Counted from the stretch's first letter, positions 1 through 8,326 are shown. The stretch: 14,497 nt of DNA from UBA1724 sp963611685 (GCA_963611685.1 CAVDSU010000050.1:1-14497); one strand, 5' to 3'. Made by a program: numbers and translations. Notes: generated by a model from the letters alone, not told the origin.

Positions 1-7
1 CGCAGCG

Positions 8-139
8 ACCTTATGAACTATTCACTAGCCACTAATTGCTAGGTACTTGCGGCGCGATAGCGCCGCATAGCGCCTGCGGCACCTTGTAAACTATTCACTA
101 GCCACTAATTACTAGGTACTTGCGGCGCGATAGCGCCGC
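8..139. repeat. Two-unit 73-bp tandem palindromic repeat at left edge
   Basis: Two units spaced exactly 73 bases apart (8-66 matches 81-139). Each holds the words CACTAGCCACTAATT and CTAGGTACTTGCGGC and ends in a perfect hairpin GCGGCGC-GATA-GCGCCGC (49-66 and 122-139). The same words recur at 8481-8513 and 8739-8771 in the same orientation, but there the hairpin sequence differs. The second unit overlaps the 3' end of the tRNA nucleotidyltransferase gene and provides its stop codon. The first unit may continue a longer array outside the window. Confidence 0.85.
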
Positions 140-1586
140 CTGGCGCCGCCAATGCCATGCCATCGTGCGCAAACTCTGGGGCCTTGAGCCGCAACCACGC
201 AAGTGCCTCGTCTCGGTCTTGGAAGGGATTTTCCAGTTCATAGTCTTGGCATTTCTGGAGGATTTCGCCGAATTTAGGACCGGGCTTGAATCCCAGTGCC
301 AGCAAATCGCGACCGGTGATTGTGGGCTTAGGCGGATGGGGGCGCATTTGCTCCTCGCGCCAAAGTGCGGCGATTTTTTGATGAAGTTCCAGATTTCCGA
401 AGGAAGAGAGCGTATCCAACCGAACCAGTTCCAGAAGCAGGGGAAAGAGTGGGTGTTGTAGCATTCGCCGCTGCTTTGCCACACGCGCCAGAGGGAGTTG
501 CACGGCCTCCATGTGATGCCGTACCAGATATGCGGCGTTGTCGATCGTGGTGCCGTCCAGGCGCAGCGTGGTCATGCGCTGTCGTGCCAGGGGCTCGCCT
601 TTTACATCGTGTCCAAAGAAACGAATGCGGCCGCTTTCTTCGACAAAGAACGTCGGGGGTTTTCCGACATCATGCAATAGCGCCCCCCAGCAGAGCCACC
701 GCAATTCCTGTCGTGTGGCGGCAGCGAGGCGGTTTTGGGAATCCAGTCGCTTCTCGGGAGGGATTTCCGAAGGCGGCGTCTCTTCCAGGATTTCCATGTG
801 TTGGCGGGTCTCATCCAGAAAGCCCAGCAGCTTCAGTTGGTGTTGCCAAACATCGCCTTCGGGGTGGTATTCCGGGGGCTGCGCAACCCCGACTTCTGCA
901 GCGAGCTCGGGGAGAATGACCTCCAGGAGGCCCAGTTCCTGAAGCATCGAAAAGGCATCGCGAGAAGCGCCATGGATGAGCATTTTCTCTACTTCATCGC
1001 GAATGCGTTCTTGGGAGACGGCGGGAAGGAGTGTGTGTGCGCATTTTTTGAGTGCGGACCACGTCTCTGGGGCGATCTTTAAGTGCAGATTGGCGGCGAA
1101 GCGTGGTGCACGGAGCATCCGGAGTCGATCCTCGCGGAATCGCATCTCCGGGTCTCCCACTGTGCGCAGAATGTCCTTTTTTAGATCCGAAACCCCACCT
1201 ACGAAATCCAGCAGCCGATCCGCAATCGGGTCGTAGAGCAATGCATTCACGGTGAAATCCCGCCGTTCCACATCCTCGATCATTGCTGCAAAGGAGACGG
1301 AATCCGGGTGTCGCCCATCTGTGTAGCCGGATTCCTTGCGGAATGTGGCAACTTCGTAGGGCGTGCCGGAATCCCCCAGTACCAGAATAATTCCGAATTG
1401 TTTTCCCACGGGAACCGTCTTGGGGAAAAGCGCCTCCACCTCTTCGGGGCGGGCGCTGGTGGCGATGTCCCAGTCGTGGGGGGCGGCATCCCGAAGCATA
1501 TCCCGCACACAGCCACCCGCCAATACTGCCTGGTGACCGGTGTCTTGAAGGCGCCGTATGATTTTTAAGACTTCGGGAGGGACCAT
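105..1586 (-). CDS. cca: CCA-adding/poly(A)-polymerase family tRNA nucleotidyltransferase with HD domain
   Basis: Adds nucleotides to RNA 3' ends, most likely the CCA tail of tRNA, in the cytosol. From the ATG the protein is 493 residues. It shows the nucleotidyltransferase core VLAGGCVRD (21-29), the metal-binding DWD pair (Asp38, Asp40), ERRDFTVNAL (107-116) and RFREDRLRMLR (149-159). A C-terminal HD phosphohydrolase domain has LLHDVGKP (303-310, His305-Asp306) and FFGHD (323-327). Sequence alone does not separate a full CCA enzyme from an A-adding or poly(A) relative. The start is uncertain: the ATG at 1584-1586 gives the usual N-terminus but has no Shine-Dalgarno, while an in-frame GTG at 1641-1643 would add 19 residues and overlap the upstream metallohydrolase by 10 bases. 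The last 12 or so residues and the TAG stop lie in a repeat unit, so the natural C-terminus has probably been replaced or extended. Confidence 0.93.
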   Translation of the reverse strand: MVPPEVLKIIRRLQDTGHQAVLAGGCVRDMLRDAAPHDWDIATSARPEEVEALFPKTVPVGKQFGIILVLGDSGTPYEVATFRKESGYTDGRHPDSVSFAAMIEDVERRDFTVNALLYDPIADRLLDFVGGVSDLKKDILRTVGDPEMRFREDRLRMLRAPRFAANLHLKIAPETWSALKKCAHTLLPAVSQERIRDEVEKMLIHGASRDAFSMLQELGLLEVILPELAAEVGVAQPPEYHPEGDVWQHQLKLLGFLDETRQHMEILEETPPSEIPPEKRLDSQNRLAAATRQELRWLCWGALLHDVGKPPTFFVEESGRIRFFGHDVKGEPLARQRMTTLRLDGTTIDNAAYLVRHHMEAVQLPLARVAKQRRMLQHPLFPLLLELVRLDTLSSFGNLELHQKIAALWREEQMRPHPPKPTITGRDLLALGFKPGPKFGEILQKCQDYELENPFQDRDEALAWLRLKAPEFAHDGMALAAPGGAIAPQVPSN

Positions 1587-1633
1587 GGGAAATGGACTAC
1601 GCCTGCTTGCGCCGTGGGGGGCTTTCTCCCTCT

Positions 1634-2410
1634 TCAGCACCACACGGTGGGGAGGGATTCTTCGCGGCGGCCGTAGTCCACGAAGATGTCGTCGCGGTTG
1701 AGCATATGGAGGGTATAGCGTGCGGCGTTGAGTGCCAGTTCGTATTTATTGCAGTCGTGGCTGATATGCGCCAGCAGGAGATTGCGGGTATTTTTTGTGA
1801 GGAGTCGCGGGAGGAACTCGGAGTTTTGGCGGTTGGAGAGGTGTCCTTTGCCGCCGCAGATGCGGGCCTTGAGCAGCCAGTCGCGCGGGGAGTCCGCCAG
1901 CATATTGATGTCGTAGTTGCTTTCCAGGACGAGCGTCTGGCAGTCGCGCAGATAGAATTCGGCGGTCTGGGTGGGCTTTCCGATGTCGGTGGCGACGCCG
2001 ATTTTTGCCTCGGGGGTAGTGAGAGTGTATCCCACGGTCTCCACATCGTGTTCCACGGGGAAGGGTGTGATTTGGAAGCCGGAGAGTTCAAAGGGCGTCC
2101 CGGCGTCCAGGACGGTGGCGGTGACCGGGTGTTTTTTGTCGTTTTGGAGGAGTTGGGCGACCTCGTAGGGCGAGAAGACGGGCACCCCCAGGAAGCATGC
2201 GGCGGCGGAGACGCCCTTCAGGTGGTCGCCGTGCTTGTGGGTCACCAGGATTGCGCGGACGGATTCGGGATCCACGCACTCCTGCGCCATGCGTTCGCGG
2301 AGCATCTTGAGGGAGAGTCCGCAGTCCAGGAGGAGGGTATTTCCGTGGTATTGGATGGCGGTGCAATTGCCGTTGCTGCCGCTGGCCAGGATGGTGACGC
2401 CGGTCTTCAT
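1634..2410 (-). CDS. Metallo-beta-lactamase-fold hydrolase, YycJ/WalJ-like
   Basis: A 258-residue cytosolic metallo-beta-lactamase-fold protein. Visible features are the N-terminal ASGSNGNCT (9-17), the dinuclear metal motif THKHGDH (57-63: His58, His60, Asp62, His63), a further His121 and Asp142 (TDIG), then LESNYD (162-167) and GHLSNR (189-194). This pattern and length match the YycJ/WalJ family, whose members are thought to be nucleases and have been linked to cell-wall homeostasis in Firmicutes. The substrate here is unknown. The gene follows lpxB after 42 bases and precedes the tRNA nucleotidyltransferase, so co-transcription is likely. The 20 bases before the ATG are 17 pyrimidines with no Shine-Dalgarno. 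Identity as this fold is secure; the exact reaction is not. Confidence 0.88.
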   Translation of the reverse strand: MKTGVTILASGSNGNCTAIQYHGNTLLLDCGLSLKMLRERMAQECVDPESVRAILVTHKHGDHLKGVSAAACFLGVPVFSPYEVAQLLQNDKKHPVTATVLDAGTPFELSGFQITPFPVEHDVETVGYTLTTPEAKIGVATDIGKPTQTAEFYLRDCQTLVLESNYDINMLADSPRDWLLKARICGGKGHLSNRQNSEFLPRLLTKNTRNLLLAHISHDCNKYELALNAARYTLHMLNRDDIFVDYGRREESLPTVWC

Positions 2411-2452
2411 ATAAGGGGAACGGGGGGATAATTTCTTGAAAAGGATGGCTTT

Positions 2453-3631
2453 TTATCCCTCTGCCGGGATTTCGGCGGTCTCCAGGGTGATTTTCGCCAC
2501 ATTGTCGGAGACGTCCTCGCCGGCGGCCCCCAGCCGACGGGTGAATTCCGCCATGTCATCCAGTGTCTCCTGCCGTCTGGCGCCGCCGGGGAGGATCTTC
2601 TCCAGGGCACTGGCGAGGTTTTCGGGGGTGCAGTCCTTCTGGAGGACCTCCTGGAAGACCTTCTTTTCGCAGACCAGATTGGCGATGGTGATGGTGTCGA
2701 TCTGGATGAGATGGCTGGCGATCCACCAGGAGACGGGGCTGATGCGGTATGCCACCACCACGGGGAGTCCCAGCATGGCGGCCTCCACCGTGACGGTGCC
2801 GCTGGCGGCGATGGCGCCGGCGGCCTCGGTCATGAGCTGGCGGGTGTCGCCCACGGACCAAGTGACGGGCGGCGCCTCGGGACACTGTGAATAGAGCTGC
2901 TGCGCGAATTCCAGGATGGCCTGCCGGGGCAGCGGGATGCGGAATTCCAGCGAGGGATTTTGCTTATGGAGGACGGCAGCGGCCTGGAGGAATGCGGGCA
3001 GGAGCCGCTGGAGTTCCTGTCGGCGGGAGCCCGGCAGGAGCAGCACGAGGTTTTCTTTGCGTGTGGGGCGGGGGGCTTTTCGATAGGGCGCCAGGATTCC
3101 GAAGAGCGGGTGTCCCACGAACTCCGCCTTGAGGCTGGTGGGCTCGTAGTATTTGGGTTCGAAGGGGAAGATGCAGAGCATCCGCCGGCAATACTTCGCC
3201 AGCTTCCAGACGCGACCCGTGCGCCAGGCCCAGACCTGCGGACTCACATACCACACCACAGGAATTCCCAGGGCGTGGAGGCGCTTCGCCAGCATCAAGT
3301 GGAAGCCCGGATAGTCAATGAGCACCACCGCCTTCGGACGCTCCTCGGCAGCGCGACGGACCACGCGCTTCAGGAGATCCAGGAAGAAAAAGACATGCTT
3401 CAGGCATTCCCAGAAACCGATGATGCCCAGCTCCGTGGAGTCCACGAAGGTCTCCACGCCCGCTTCGCACATCTTTCCGGCGCCCATGCCCTCGATGGCC
3501 AGCCCCGGATGACGGCGCTTCAGCGCCTGCGCCAGGGAGGCGCCATAGCCGTCACCCGAGGTCTCCCCCGCCATGATCCAGACGAGCTCGCGGGTGTCCT
3601 TTTGCTGCTGTTGAGGGTGTTCCTGGGTCAT
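2453..3631 (-). CDS. lpxB: Lipid-A-disaccharide synthase LpxB
   Basis: Joins UDP-2,3-diacylglucosamine and lipid X into the beta-1,6 disaccharide of lipid A (GT19) at the inner face of the cytoplasmic membrane. The protein has 392 residues, usual for the family. Signature stretches are AGETSGD (21-27; AGEPSGD is typical), LIDYPGFH (104-111), YVSPQVWAWR (128-137), FVGHPL (171-176), LLPGSRRQEL (198-207) and a C-terminal AASGTVTVEAAM segment that fits sugar-nucleotide binding. The start is set by a 4-base ATGA overlap with metX and a GGAG 7 bases upstream. The reading frame stays open far upstream in the metX region, but that extension is an out-of-frame reading of metX and not a fusion. It shows the host makes lipid A. 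Pairing with metX is a genomic coupling, not a pathway link. Confidence 0.96.
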   Translation of the reverse strand: MTQEHPQQQQKDTRELVWIMAGETSGDGYGASLAQALKRRHPGLAIEGMGAGKMCEAGVETFVDSTELGIIGFWECLKHVFFFLDLLKRVVRRAAEERPKAVVLIDYPGFHLMLAKRLHALGIPVVWYVSPQVWAWRTGRVWKLAKYCRRMLCIFPFEPKYYEPTSLKAEFVGHPLFGILAPYRKAPRPTRKENLVLLLPGSRRQELQRLLPAFLQAAAVLHKQNPSLEFRIPLPRQAILEFAQQLYSQCPEAPPVTWSVGDTRQLMTEAAGAIAASGTVTVEAAMLGLPVVVAYRISPVSWWIASHLIQIDTITIANLVCEKKVFQEVLQKDCTPENLASALEKILPGGARRQETLDDMAEFTRRLGAAGEDVSDNVAKITLETAEIPAEG

Positions 3632-4851
3632 TGGATGGCTCCGCTGCGGCGGTTGATGCCGGGCGCCAGGAGATACGCGCGCAGGAGTCGTCCTACGGGG
3701 ACGGTATCCACCAGGAAGGCGTCGTGTCCGGATTCGGTCTCGATCTCCACGTAGGTCACCGGCTTGTTTTCCGCCAGGATGGCGTTCACGAATTCCCGCG
3801 CTTCGGCGGGCGGGTAGAGCCAGTCGGAGGAGAAAGAGACCACCATGAGCTCGGCATGGAGGCGTTGGCAGGCCTTTCGCAGATCGCCGTGTCCCCAGGC
3901 GTCCGCGGCGTCGTAGTGGTCCATGGCGCGGGTGATGTAGAGGTAGCTGTTGGCGTCGAAGCGTTCCACGAAGGACTTGCTCTGGTGGTTCAGGTAGCTC
4001 TCCACGGAGAATTCTGCCTGGAAGTTCTTGCCATTGCTCTTGTCTTCCAGGCGGGTGCGTCCGAACTTGAAGTCCATGCCCTTTCCGGAGAGGTAGGTGA
4101 TGTGCGCCAGCATACGCGCCACGGCGAGGCCATTGGCGGGATTTTTGGCGTCCTCCAGATAGGCGCCGCCATCGAAATTCTCGTCGCGCATGATGGCGTT
4201 TCGTGCCACGGCATTGAAGCCCAGTCCCTGTGCGGAGAGTTTCGGTCCCGAGGCCATGATGATGCATTTGCCCATCCAGCGGGGATAGCGCAGCGCCCAC
4301 TCCAGGGTCTGCTGTCCGCCCAGGGAGCCGCCAATGACGGCATAGAGATGGCTGATGCCCAGGCGCTCCAGCAGTGCCTTCTCCATATTCACCCAGTCGC
4401 CCACCGTGACCATGGGGAAGTCCAGTCCGTAGGGCTTCCCGGTGGCGGGATTGGTGGACATGGGTCCCGTGGTGCCGTAGCAGCTCCCCAGCACATTGGC
4501 GCACACCACGTAGAAGCGGTTGGTGTCGATGGGCTTTCCGGGACCGATGACGGCGTCCCACCATCCGGGATGGGTCAGGCGCCACTTCCGCTCGGGATGG
4601 CCCGCCGCCTGCGAGTCCCAGCCCGCCACATGCGCATCGCCGGAGAGCGCGTGGCAAATCAGGATCGCGTTGTCCTTTGATTCTGACAGCTCGCCGTAGG
4701 TCTCGTATTCGACCTCCACCGCTGGGAGGCTCTCGCCGCATTCCAGCGCGAAGGGATGACCCGCATCCGTGATCACCAAATGCCGCGGAATCGTCATGCC
4801 CACCGAACTCAGGGAATCCGGCGGATCGAATTTGCTTGCTTTCTTGTTCAT
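3628..4851 (-). CDS. metX: Homoserine O-acyltransferase MetX
   Basis: Acylates homoserine with an acyl-CoA, usually acetyl-CoA, in the first committed step of methionine synthesis. A 407-residue cytosolic alpha/beta-hydrolase-fold enzyme. The nucleophile elbow GGSLGGQ (174-180) gives Ser176; Asp343 in FSSDWLYPP and His376 in SGHDAFL complete the triad. Family signatures LICHALSGDAHVAGW (64-78) and GSCYGTTGP (122-130) are present. A succinyl-CoA enzyme cannot be excluded by eye. No metW is adjacent. It leads an apparent four-gene transcript with lpxB (4-base overlap), the metallohydrolase and the tRNA nucleotidyltransferase. The start has no Shine-Dalgarno; the 20 bases before it are AT-rich, preceded by a CTTCCGCC tract. 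An internal ATG at residue 19 is a possible alternative start. Confidence 0.96.
   Translation of the reverse strand: MNKKASKFDPPDSLSSVGMTIPRHLVITDAGHPFALECGESLPAVEVEYETYGELSESKDNAILICHALSGDAHVAGWDSQAAGHPERKWRLTHPGWWDAVIGPGKPIDTNRFYVVCANVLGSCYGTTGPMSTNPATGKPYGLDFPMVTVGDWVNMEKALLERLGISHLYAVIGGSLGGQQTLEWALRYPRWMGKCIIMASGPKLSAQGLGFNAVARNAIMRDENFDGGAYLEDAKNPANGLAVARMLAHITYLSGKGMDFKFGRTRLEDKSNGKNFQAEFSVESYLNHQSKSFVERFDANSYLYITRAMDHYDAADAWGHGDLRKACQRLHAELMVVSFSSDWLYPPAEAREFVNAILAENKPVTYVEIETESGHDAFLVDTVPVGRLLRAYLLAPGINRRSGAIQ
3639..3642 (-). promoter_or_regulatory. Shine-Dalgarno of lpxB (GGAG)
   Basis: GGAG lies 7 bases before the lpxB ATG, inside the last codons of metX. With the ATGA stop/start overlap it supports translational coupling. 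It is one of the few purine-rich ribosome sites here; the genes that follow intergenic gaps mostly lack one. Confidence 0.45.
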
Positions 4852-4885
4852 TCGATAAAAATTTACAAAAAGGCGGAAGAAATTA

Positions 4886-4948
4886 GGCGGGGGTCCGGGG
4901 GCGGTAGCCCTCCGTCCTTTGGAGATCTTCGGCGCAAAGGTTGCGCCG
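4886..4948. repeat. Fragment of the palindromic mosaic family plus hairpin
   Basis: The 167-base gap between the methyltransferase and metX holds a degenerate G-rich block (4886-4910). After it, 4908-4930 matches 8811-8833 over 23 bases (core TCCGTCCTTTGG followed by AGATCTTC). A perfect 8-bp hairpin follows: CGGCGCAA-AGG-TTGCGCCG, 4930-4948. There is no T-run after the stem in either direction, so it does not look like a simple terminator. The rest of the gap (4949-5018) shows nothing clear. Confidence 0.6.
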
Positions 4949-5018
4949 CAAAGGCATGGTCGCTGCGAGAGCGCCTTGCCAACCGACTCCCGACTCCCTG
5001 CGTAGGCGTGTCATGCGC

Positions 5019-6164
5019 TTAATGTAGCCTTAGCCGTGTGACCTTCTGAAGATACGCCCTGACCCTCTCTAGCTGTTCTTGGCGGGGCTTTGGTTGTGTT
5101 CCGAAGACCTCGGGGTGGTTTGCCATGGCGACGGCACGGACATCCGCGGCGATGGCAGGGAACTCCTTTGCCAGGAAGGGGATATCCAGATTTCCCAGGA
5201 GGTAGTCCGGGGTGGCGTAGTGCTTGAAGCAGTCCGCGTAGCAGTAGTAGTCCAGCTTTTCGGGGTCCACCAGTACCGTATTGGCGGTGCGCTTTGTGAG
5301 GAAGGTCTTGGAGCGATGGAGGGCATTCACGTCCCGGAGGGTGTAGAAGAGGAGCTGTCCGGGTGCCTGTGGGGTGGCCGGGTGCGGGTATTTGTCGAGG
5401 TAGTCCCCCAGGTAGTCCCGCTCTTCCAGCGCGAAGAGTCGTCCTTCTTTGGTTCGGAAGGGGATTTTGCGGACCTCGTCGTAGGTGAGTCCCTGGTTTG
5501 GCGTGCGCTGGTAGAATGCCACGACCACGGGGAATCCGGCGACGCGGGAGGTATTGTCGAATTCCTGGCTGTTGAAGACCAGGTGTTCCTTCAGCTGGTA
5601 GTTCCCGAAGAAGCGCCGCGCCGCCTGGAAATTCGTCTTTTTGACCAGGTATGAGAGGGGGTGGAGGATTGCGACGAACTCCGCCTGGAGGGCGTCGTAT
5701 GCCAGGAGTGAGGAGAGTCCCAGGTCACGGGTGCGCAGAGCGGGATCCACGTTGGCGTGGGCGGCGGATTTGGTCTTGCGGTTGATCTGGCTGGTCCGGT
5801 CGTTGTAGGGCGGATTTCCCACGACGACCAGCCGCTCGCCTGCACGGATGCCGTATGCCCGACGGCTCACATGGAGCAGCGCATTCCGGTTGTGGATTTC
5901 GGCGGAGGGGCAGTCTTTCTGGAGGCCCTGGGTGGCCTCGCGGTCGATGTCGTTGGCCAGAAACCGGCACTGCGGAAATTGTGGGAGCAGCGCCAGGAAG
6001 GCGCCGGAGCCGCAGGAGGGATCCAGGAGCACATCGGTGGCGCGCCCCACGCCTGCGTGCAGCAGCCACTGTCCCACGAGCTCCACGTATTCCCGGGGAG
6101 TGTAGAAGCTCCCCAGGTTCACGCGGTCGCTGCGGTTGAGATGTCGGGAGTGATGCGCGTCCAT
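5019..6164 (-). CDS. N6-adenine DNA methyltransferase, apparently without a restriction partner
   Basis: A SAM-dependent DNA methyltransferase of 381 residues. SAM-binding motif I is DPSCGSGAF (48-56), an acidic NDID follows at 71-74, and catalytic motif IV is NPPY (117-120), typical of amino-methylation of adenine. The N-terminal NLGSFYTPREYVELV (16-30) resembles the Eco57I/type I-like class. The remaining 200 or so residues probably carry the target recognition domain; the recognition sequence cannot be read from the protein. It starts 12 bases after xerC with an AGGA 7 bases upstream, so it is probably the last gene of a murG-xerC-methyltransferase transcript. No endonuclease or specificity subunit is adjacent, so it is either a solitary regulatory enzyme or its partner lies elsewhere. 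Confidence 0.85.
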   Translation of the reverse strand: MDAHHSRHLNRSDRVNLGSFYTPREYVELVGQWLLHAGVGRATDVLLDPSCGSGAFLALLPQFPQCRFLANDIDREATQGLQKDCPSAEIHNRNALLHVSRRAYGIRAGERLVVVGNPPYNDRTSQINRKTKSAAHANVDPALRTRDLGLSSLLAYDALQAEFVAILHPLSYLVKKTNFQAARRFFGNYQLKEHLVFNSQEFDNTSRVAGFPVVVAFYQRTPNQGLTYDEVRKIPFRTKEGRLFALEERDYLGDYLDKYPHPATPQAPGQLLFYTLRDVNALHRSKTFLTKRTANTVLVDPEKLDYYCYADCFKHYATPDYLLGNLDIPFLAKEFPAIAADVRAVAMANHPEVFGTQPKPRQEQLERVRAYLQKVTRLRLH

Positions 6165-6171
6165 GGGCTAT

Positions 6172-6175
6172 TCCT
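6172..6175 (-). promoter_or_regulatory. Shine-Dalgarno of the DNA methyltransferase (AGGA)
   Basis: AGGA within ATAGGAATAG, 7 bases before the ATG at 6164 and overlapping the xerC stop region. It supports this start and translation as a downstream operon gene. Confidence 0.4.
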
Positions 6176-6176
6176 A

Positions 6177-7199
6177 TTATAACAAAGGATGCGCCCGATT
6201 ATACACCTCCATGAGATGAGAGATGTCCAAATGGGTATAAATCTGTGTGGTTGCCAGGCTGGTGTGTCCCAGGAGCTCCTGGACCATCCGGAGATCGGCG
6301 CCGGCAGTCAATAGATGTGTGGCGAAGGAGTGCCGCAGCTTATGGGGCGTGGCCTCGGCGGGGAGCTTTGCGAAAGACACATATTTTTCGAAGTGCCGCT
6401 GGAGGGTCCGCGGGGTGATGCGCTGCCCGTGGATGTTCACGAAGAGCGCGCCGGACTGCTCCGGCGTCCCCAAATTGAGCTCCTTTCGCTTTTCCAGATA
6501 GCTCTTGATGGCGTTGCAGGCGGCCCCCCCCATCATGCAGAGGCGCTCCTTTCGGCGCTTGCCGCGCACCAACACGAATCCCTGGGAAAAATCGAGGTCC
6601 TCGCGGTCGATGCCCACTGCCTCGGAGATACGCAGTCCGCCGGAGTAGAGGATCTCCAGGAATGCCTGGTCCCGCAGCCCCAGGAACTCCCGCTCCGCGT
6701 CATTCGCGGCGGCGGCCTCGCCGGTCTTGGAGGGCTTTTTTTGCGTGGCCCAGAATTTTGGCGGGGTCTGGATGAGTGCGGTGACCTGTTCCACGGAGAG
6801 CGCCACGGGGAGTCGCGAGTGTTTTTTGAGTCCGCGGACGAGATGGAAGGGGTTTTCCCGGATGACCTGTTCTCCCAGGAGGAACCGGAAGAAGGCGCGG
6901 ATGCTCGCCAGCTTTCGGTTGACGGAGGTGCTTTGTTCGCCCTGGAGGGAGAGCTCCGAGAGGAAGTGCCGGGCTTCTTCCTCGGTGACGGTGTCCCAAG
7001 GGAAGGGCGGCGGGAGCGTCTGCAAGCGCGGGGTCAGGTGGAGAAAGTGCGCCGCATCCTGGAAATAGGCCTCGATGGTGTGCTCGGAGAACTGCTTTTC
7101 GGCCTGGAGGTAGGCGAGGAAGGCGCTCATGCCCGGATCCTTCGCCAGACGACCCCGCTCGTCAGAGAGGTCCAGATGCGGCGAGACATTCCGGGTCAT
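6177..7199 (-). CDS. xerC: Tyrosine recombinase XerC
   Basis: Site-specific recombinase that with XerD resolves chromosome dimers at dif. The protein has 340 residues. An N-terminal SAM-like DNA-binding domain (about 25-125) precedes the catalytic domain with Arg190 (GGLRISEA), a Lys in RGKRRKER (212-219), His286 and Arg289 (HKLRH), His312 (LGHTS) and the nucleophile Tyr321 (QIYTH). It is longer than typical XerC or XerD (about 300): residues 1-23 form an extra N-terminus and about 147-170 are a Lys/Ala-rich insertion between the domains. The ATGA overlap with murG favours this start; an internal Met24 would give a standard N-terminus. XerC versus XerD is called from general resemblance only. 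It could also be a related integrase, but no phage or integron genes are near. Confidence 0.88.
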   Translation of the reverse strand: MTRNVSPHLDLSDERGRLAKDPGMSAFLAYLQAEKQFSEHTIEAYFQDAAHFLHLTPRLQTLPPPFPWDTVTEEEARHFLSELSLQGEQSTSVNRKLASIRAFFRFLLGEQVIRENPFHLVRGLKKHSRLPVALSVEQVTALIQTPPKFWATQKKPSKTGEAAAANDAEREFLGLRDQAFLEILYSGGLRISEAVGIDREDLDFSQGFVLVRGKRRKERLCMMGGAACNAIKSYLEKRKELNLGTPEQSGALFVNIHGQRITPRTLQRHFEKYVSFAKLPAEATPHKLRHSFATHLLTAGADLRMVQELLGHTSLATTQIYTHLDISHLMEVYNRAHPLL

Positions 7200-8320
7200 G
7201 GACGTCCCACCAGGCAGGATTCAAGGACATCCACCGCCTTCTTGGTGGCGTCGGGACAGGCGTAGCCGCCCAGCTTCTTGCCCATGGCACGGAAGGGCGC
7301 GGGATCCCGTAGCCACTCCTCCAGGAGCCCCGCGAGGCGCTCGGGAGTGGTCTCGCTCTGGACCAACAGCCGCGCGGCGCCGTCGTCCGCCAGGAGTTTC
7401 GCGTTATGGTGCTGGTGGTTGTCCTTGGCGGAGGGCAGGGGGATGAGGAGGGCGGCCTTCTTGAGGAGCGCCAATTCGCAGATGCTGGAGGCGCCGGCGC
7501 GGCAGAGAACGGCGTCCGCCGCCAGATAGCAGTGCTGGATCTCCAGATCCTTCTGGCGAATCCGCGCCTGGAGGCCGGCATTCCGGCAGGCGTCCTCCAG
7601 CGCGTGGTTGTCCTCGGCGCCGGTGAGGCAGATGAGCTGCAGCTGCTTCGCGAGGGGTGCCAGCAGGGGGAGGGTCTTGGTGACCAAGTCGGTGATGGCG
7701 CGTGCGCCCTGGCTGCCTCCAAAGACCAGCAGAGTGCTCTTTTCGGGATCGAGACCCAGGCGCTCCCGCGCCGCGCGTTGCGCCGCGGGGTCCTCGGCGT
7801 CCTTCGCGGCGTCCAGCAGCGGCTGACGCAACGGCATCCCCACCACGGTGGCGGGAGTCCCCTTGCGCTGGGCGTCATTGGCCAACGGCAGCGACAACAG
7901 GATGTGCTTCGCCTTCTTGACGAAGAGGCGGTTCGCCTGTCCCATGAAGGTGTTTCCCTCGTGAAGCATGAGCGGTCCCCGCTTGGTCTTCCAGCTGAAG
8001 CAGGGCGCCACAGAGGTGAAGGAGCCCATGCTCAATAGCGCGTCGGCGTCCAGCTCACGGAAGAGACGGTCCAGCGCGCGCTTGCATTTCCAGAAGCGGA
8101 AGGGGAAGCAGAGCGCCGCGACAATCCCATGCGGCATCCGCACACTGGGAATCTCTCGCAACTGCAAGCCCTCCGATTCCAGCTGCTCGCGCTGCTCGCG
8201 GACCTGCTGTCCCGAAATCAAGAGGGTCACTTTCCCGCCACGGGAGGCGTATTCCCGCGCGATCGACAACGCAGGATAGAAGTGCCCGCCTGTACCACCA
8301 CTGCAGATGAGTAGATGCAT
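7196..8320 (-). CDS. murG: UDP-GlcNAc:lipid I N-acetylglucosaminyltransferase MurG
   Basis: Transfers GlcNAc onto lipid I to form lipid II, the last cytosolic step of peptidoglycan precursor synthesis (GT28), at the inner membrane face. A 374-residue GT-B protein. Motifs: GGTGGH (8-13, usual GGTGGH), HEGNTFMGQANR (120-131; HEQN..G.ANR is typical), GGSQGA (201-206), RAGASSICEL (274-283, with the conserved acidic residue near UDP-GlcNAc) and DNHQHHNA (300-307). Residues 66-83 form the basic-hydrophobic patch expected for membrane contact. The reading frame stays open upstream to 8485 through repeat DNA, but the ATG at 8318-8320 gives the correct N-terminus. The 20 bases before that ATG are entirely pyrimidine, from a heptamer repeat. 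It overlaps xerC by ATGA. The other mur genes are not adjacent. Confidence 0.96.
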   Translation of the reverse strand: MHLLICSGGTGGHFYPALSIAREYASRGGKVTLLISGQQVREQREQLESEGLQLREIPSVRMPHGIVAALCFPFRFWKCKRALDRLFRELDADALLSMGSFTSVAPCFSWKTKRGPLMLHEGNTFMGQANRLFVKKAKHILLSLPLANDAQRKGTPATVVGMPLRQPLLDAAKDAEDPAAQRAARERLGLDPEKSTLLVFGGSQGARAITDLVTKTLPLLAPLAKQLQLICLTGAEDNHALEDACRNAGLQARIRQKDLEIQHCYLAADAVLCRAGASSICELALLKKAALLIPLPSAKDNHQHHNAKLLADDGAARLLVQSETTPERLAGLLEEWLRDPAPFRAMGKKLGGYACPDATKKAVDVLESCLVGRP

Positions 8321-8326
8321 GAAAAA

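Noticed and set aside
2453..4741. A 762-codon frame suggesting a fusion upstream of LpxB
   Set aside because: The first 370 codons overlap metX in another frame and are Arg/Pro-rich nonsense; the ATGA overlap at 3628-3631 marks the real lpxB start.
4930..4948. Terminator after the methyltransferase
   Set aside because: A strong 8-bp stem, but no T-run in either direction.
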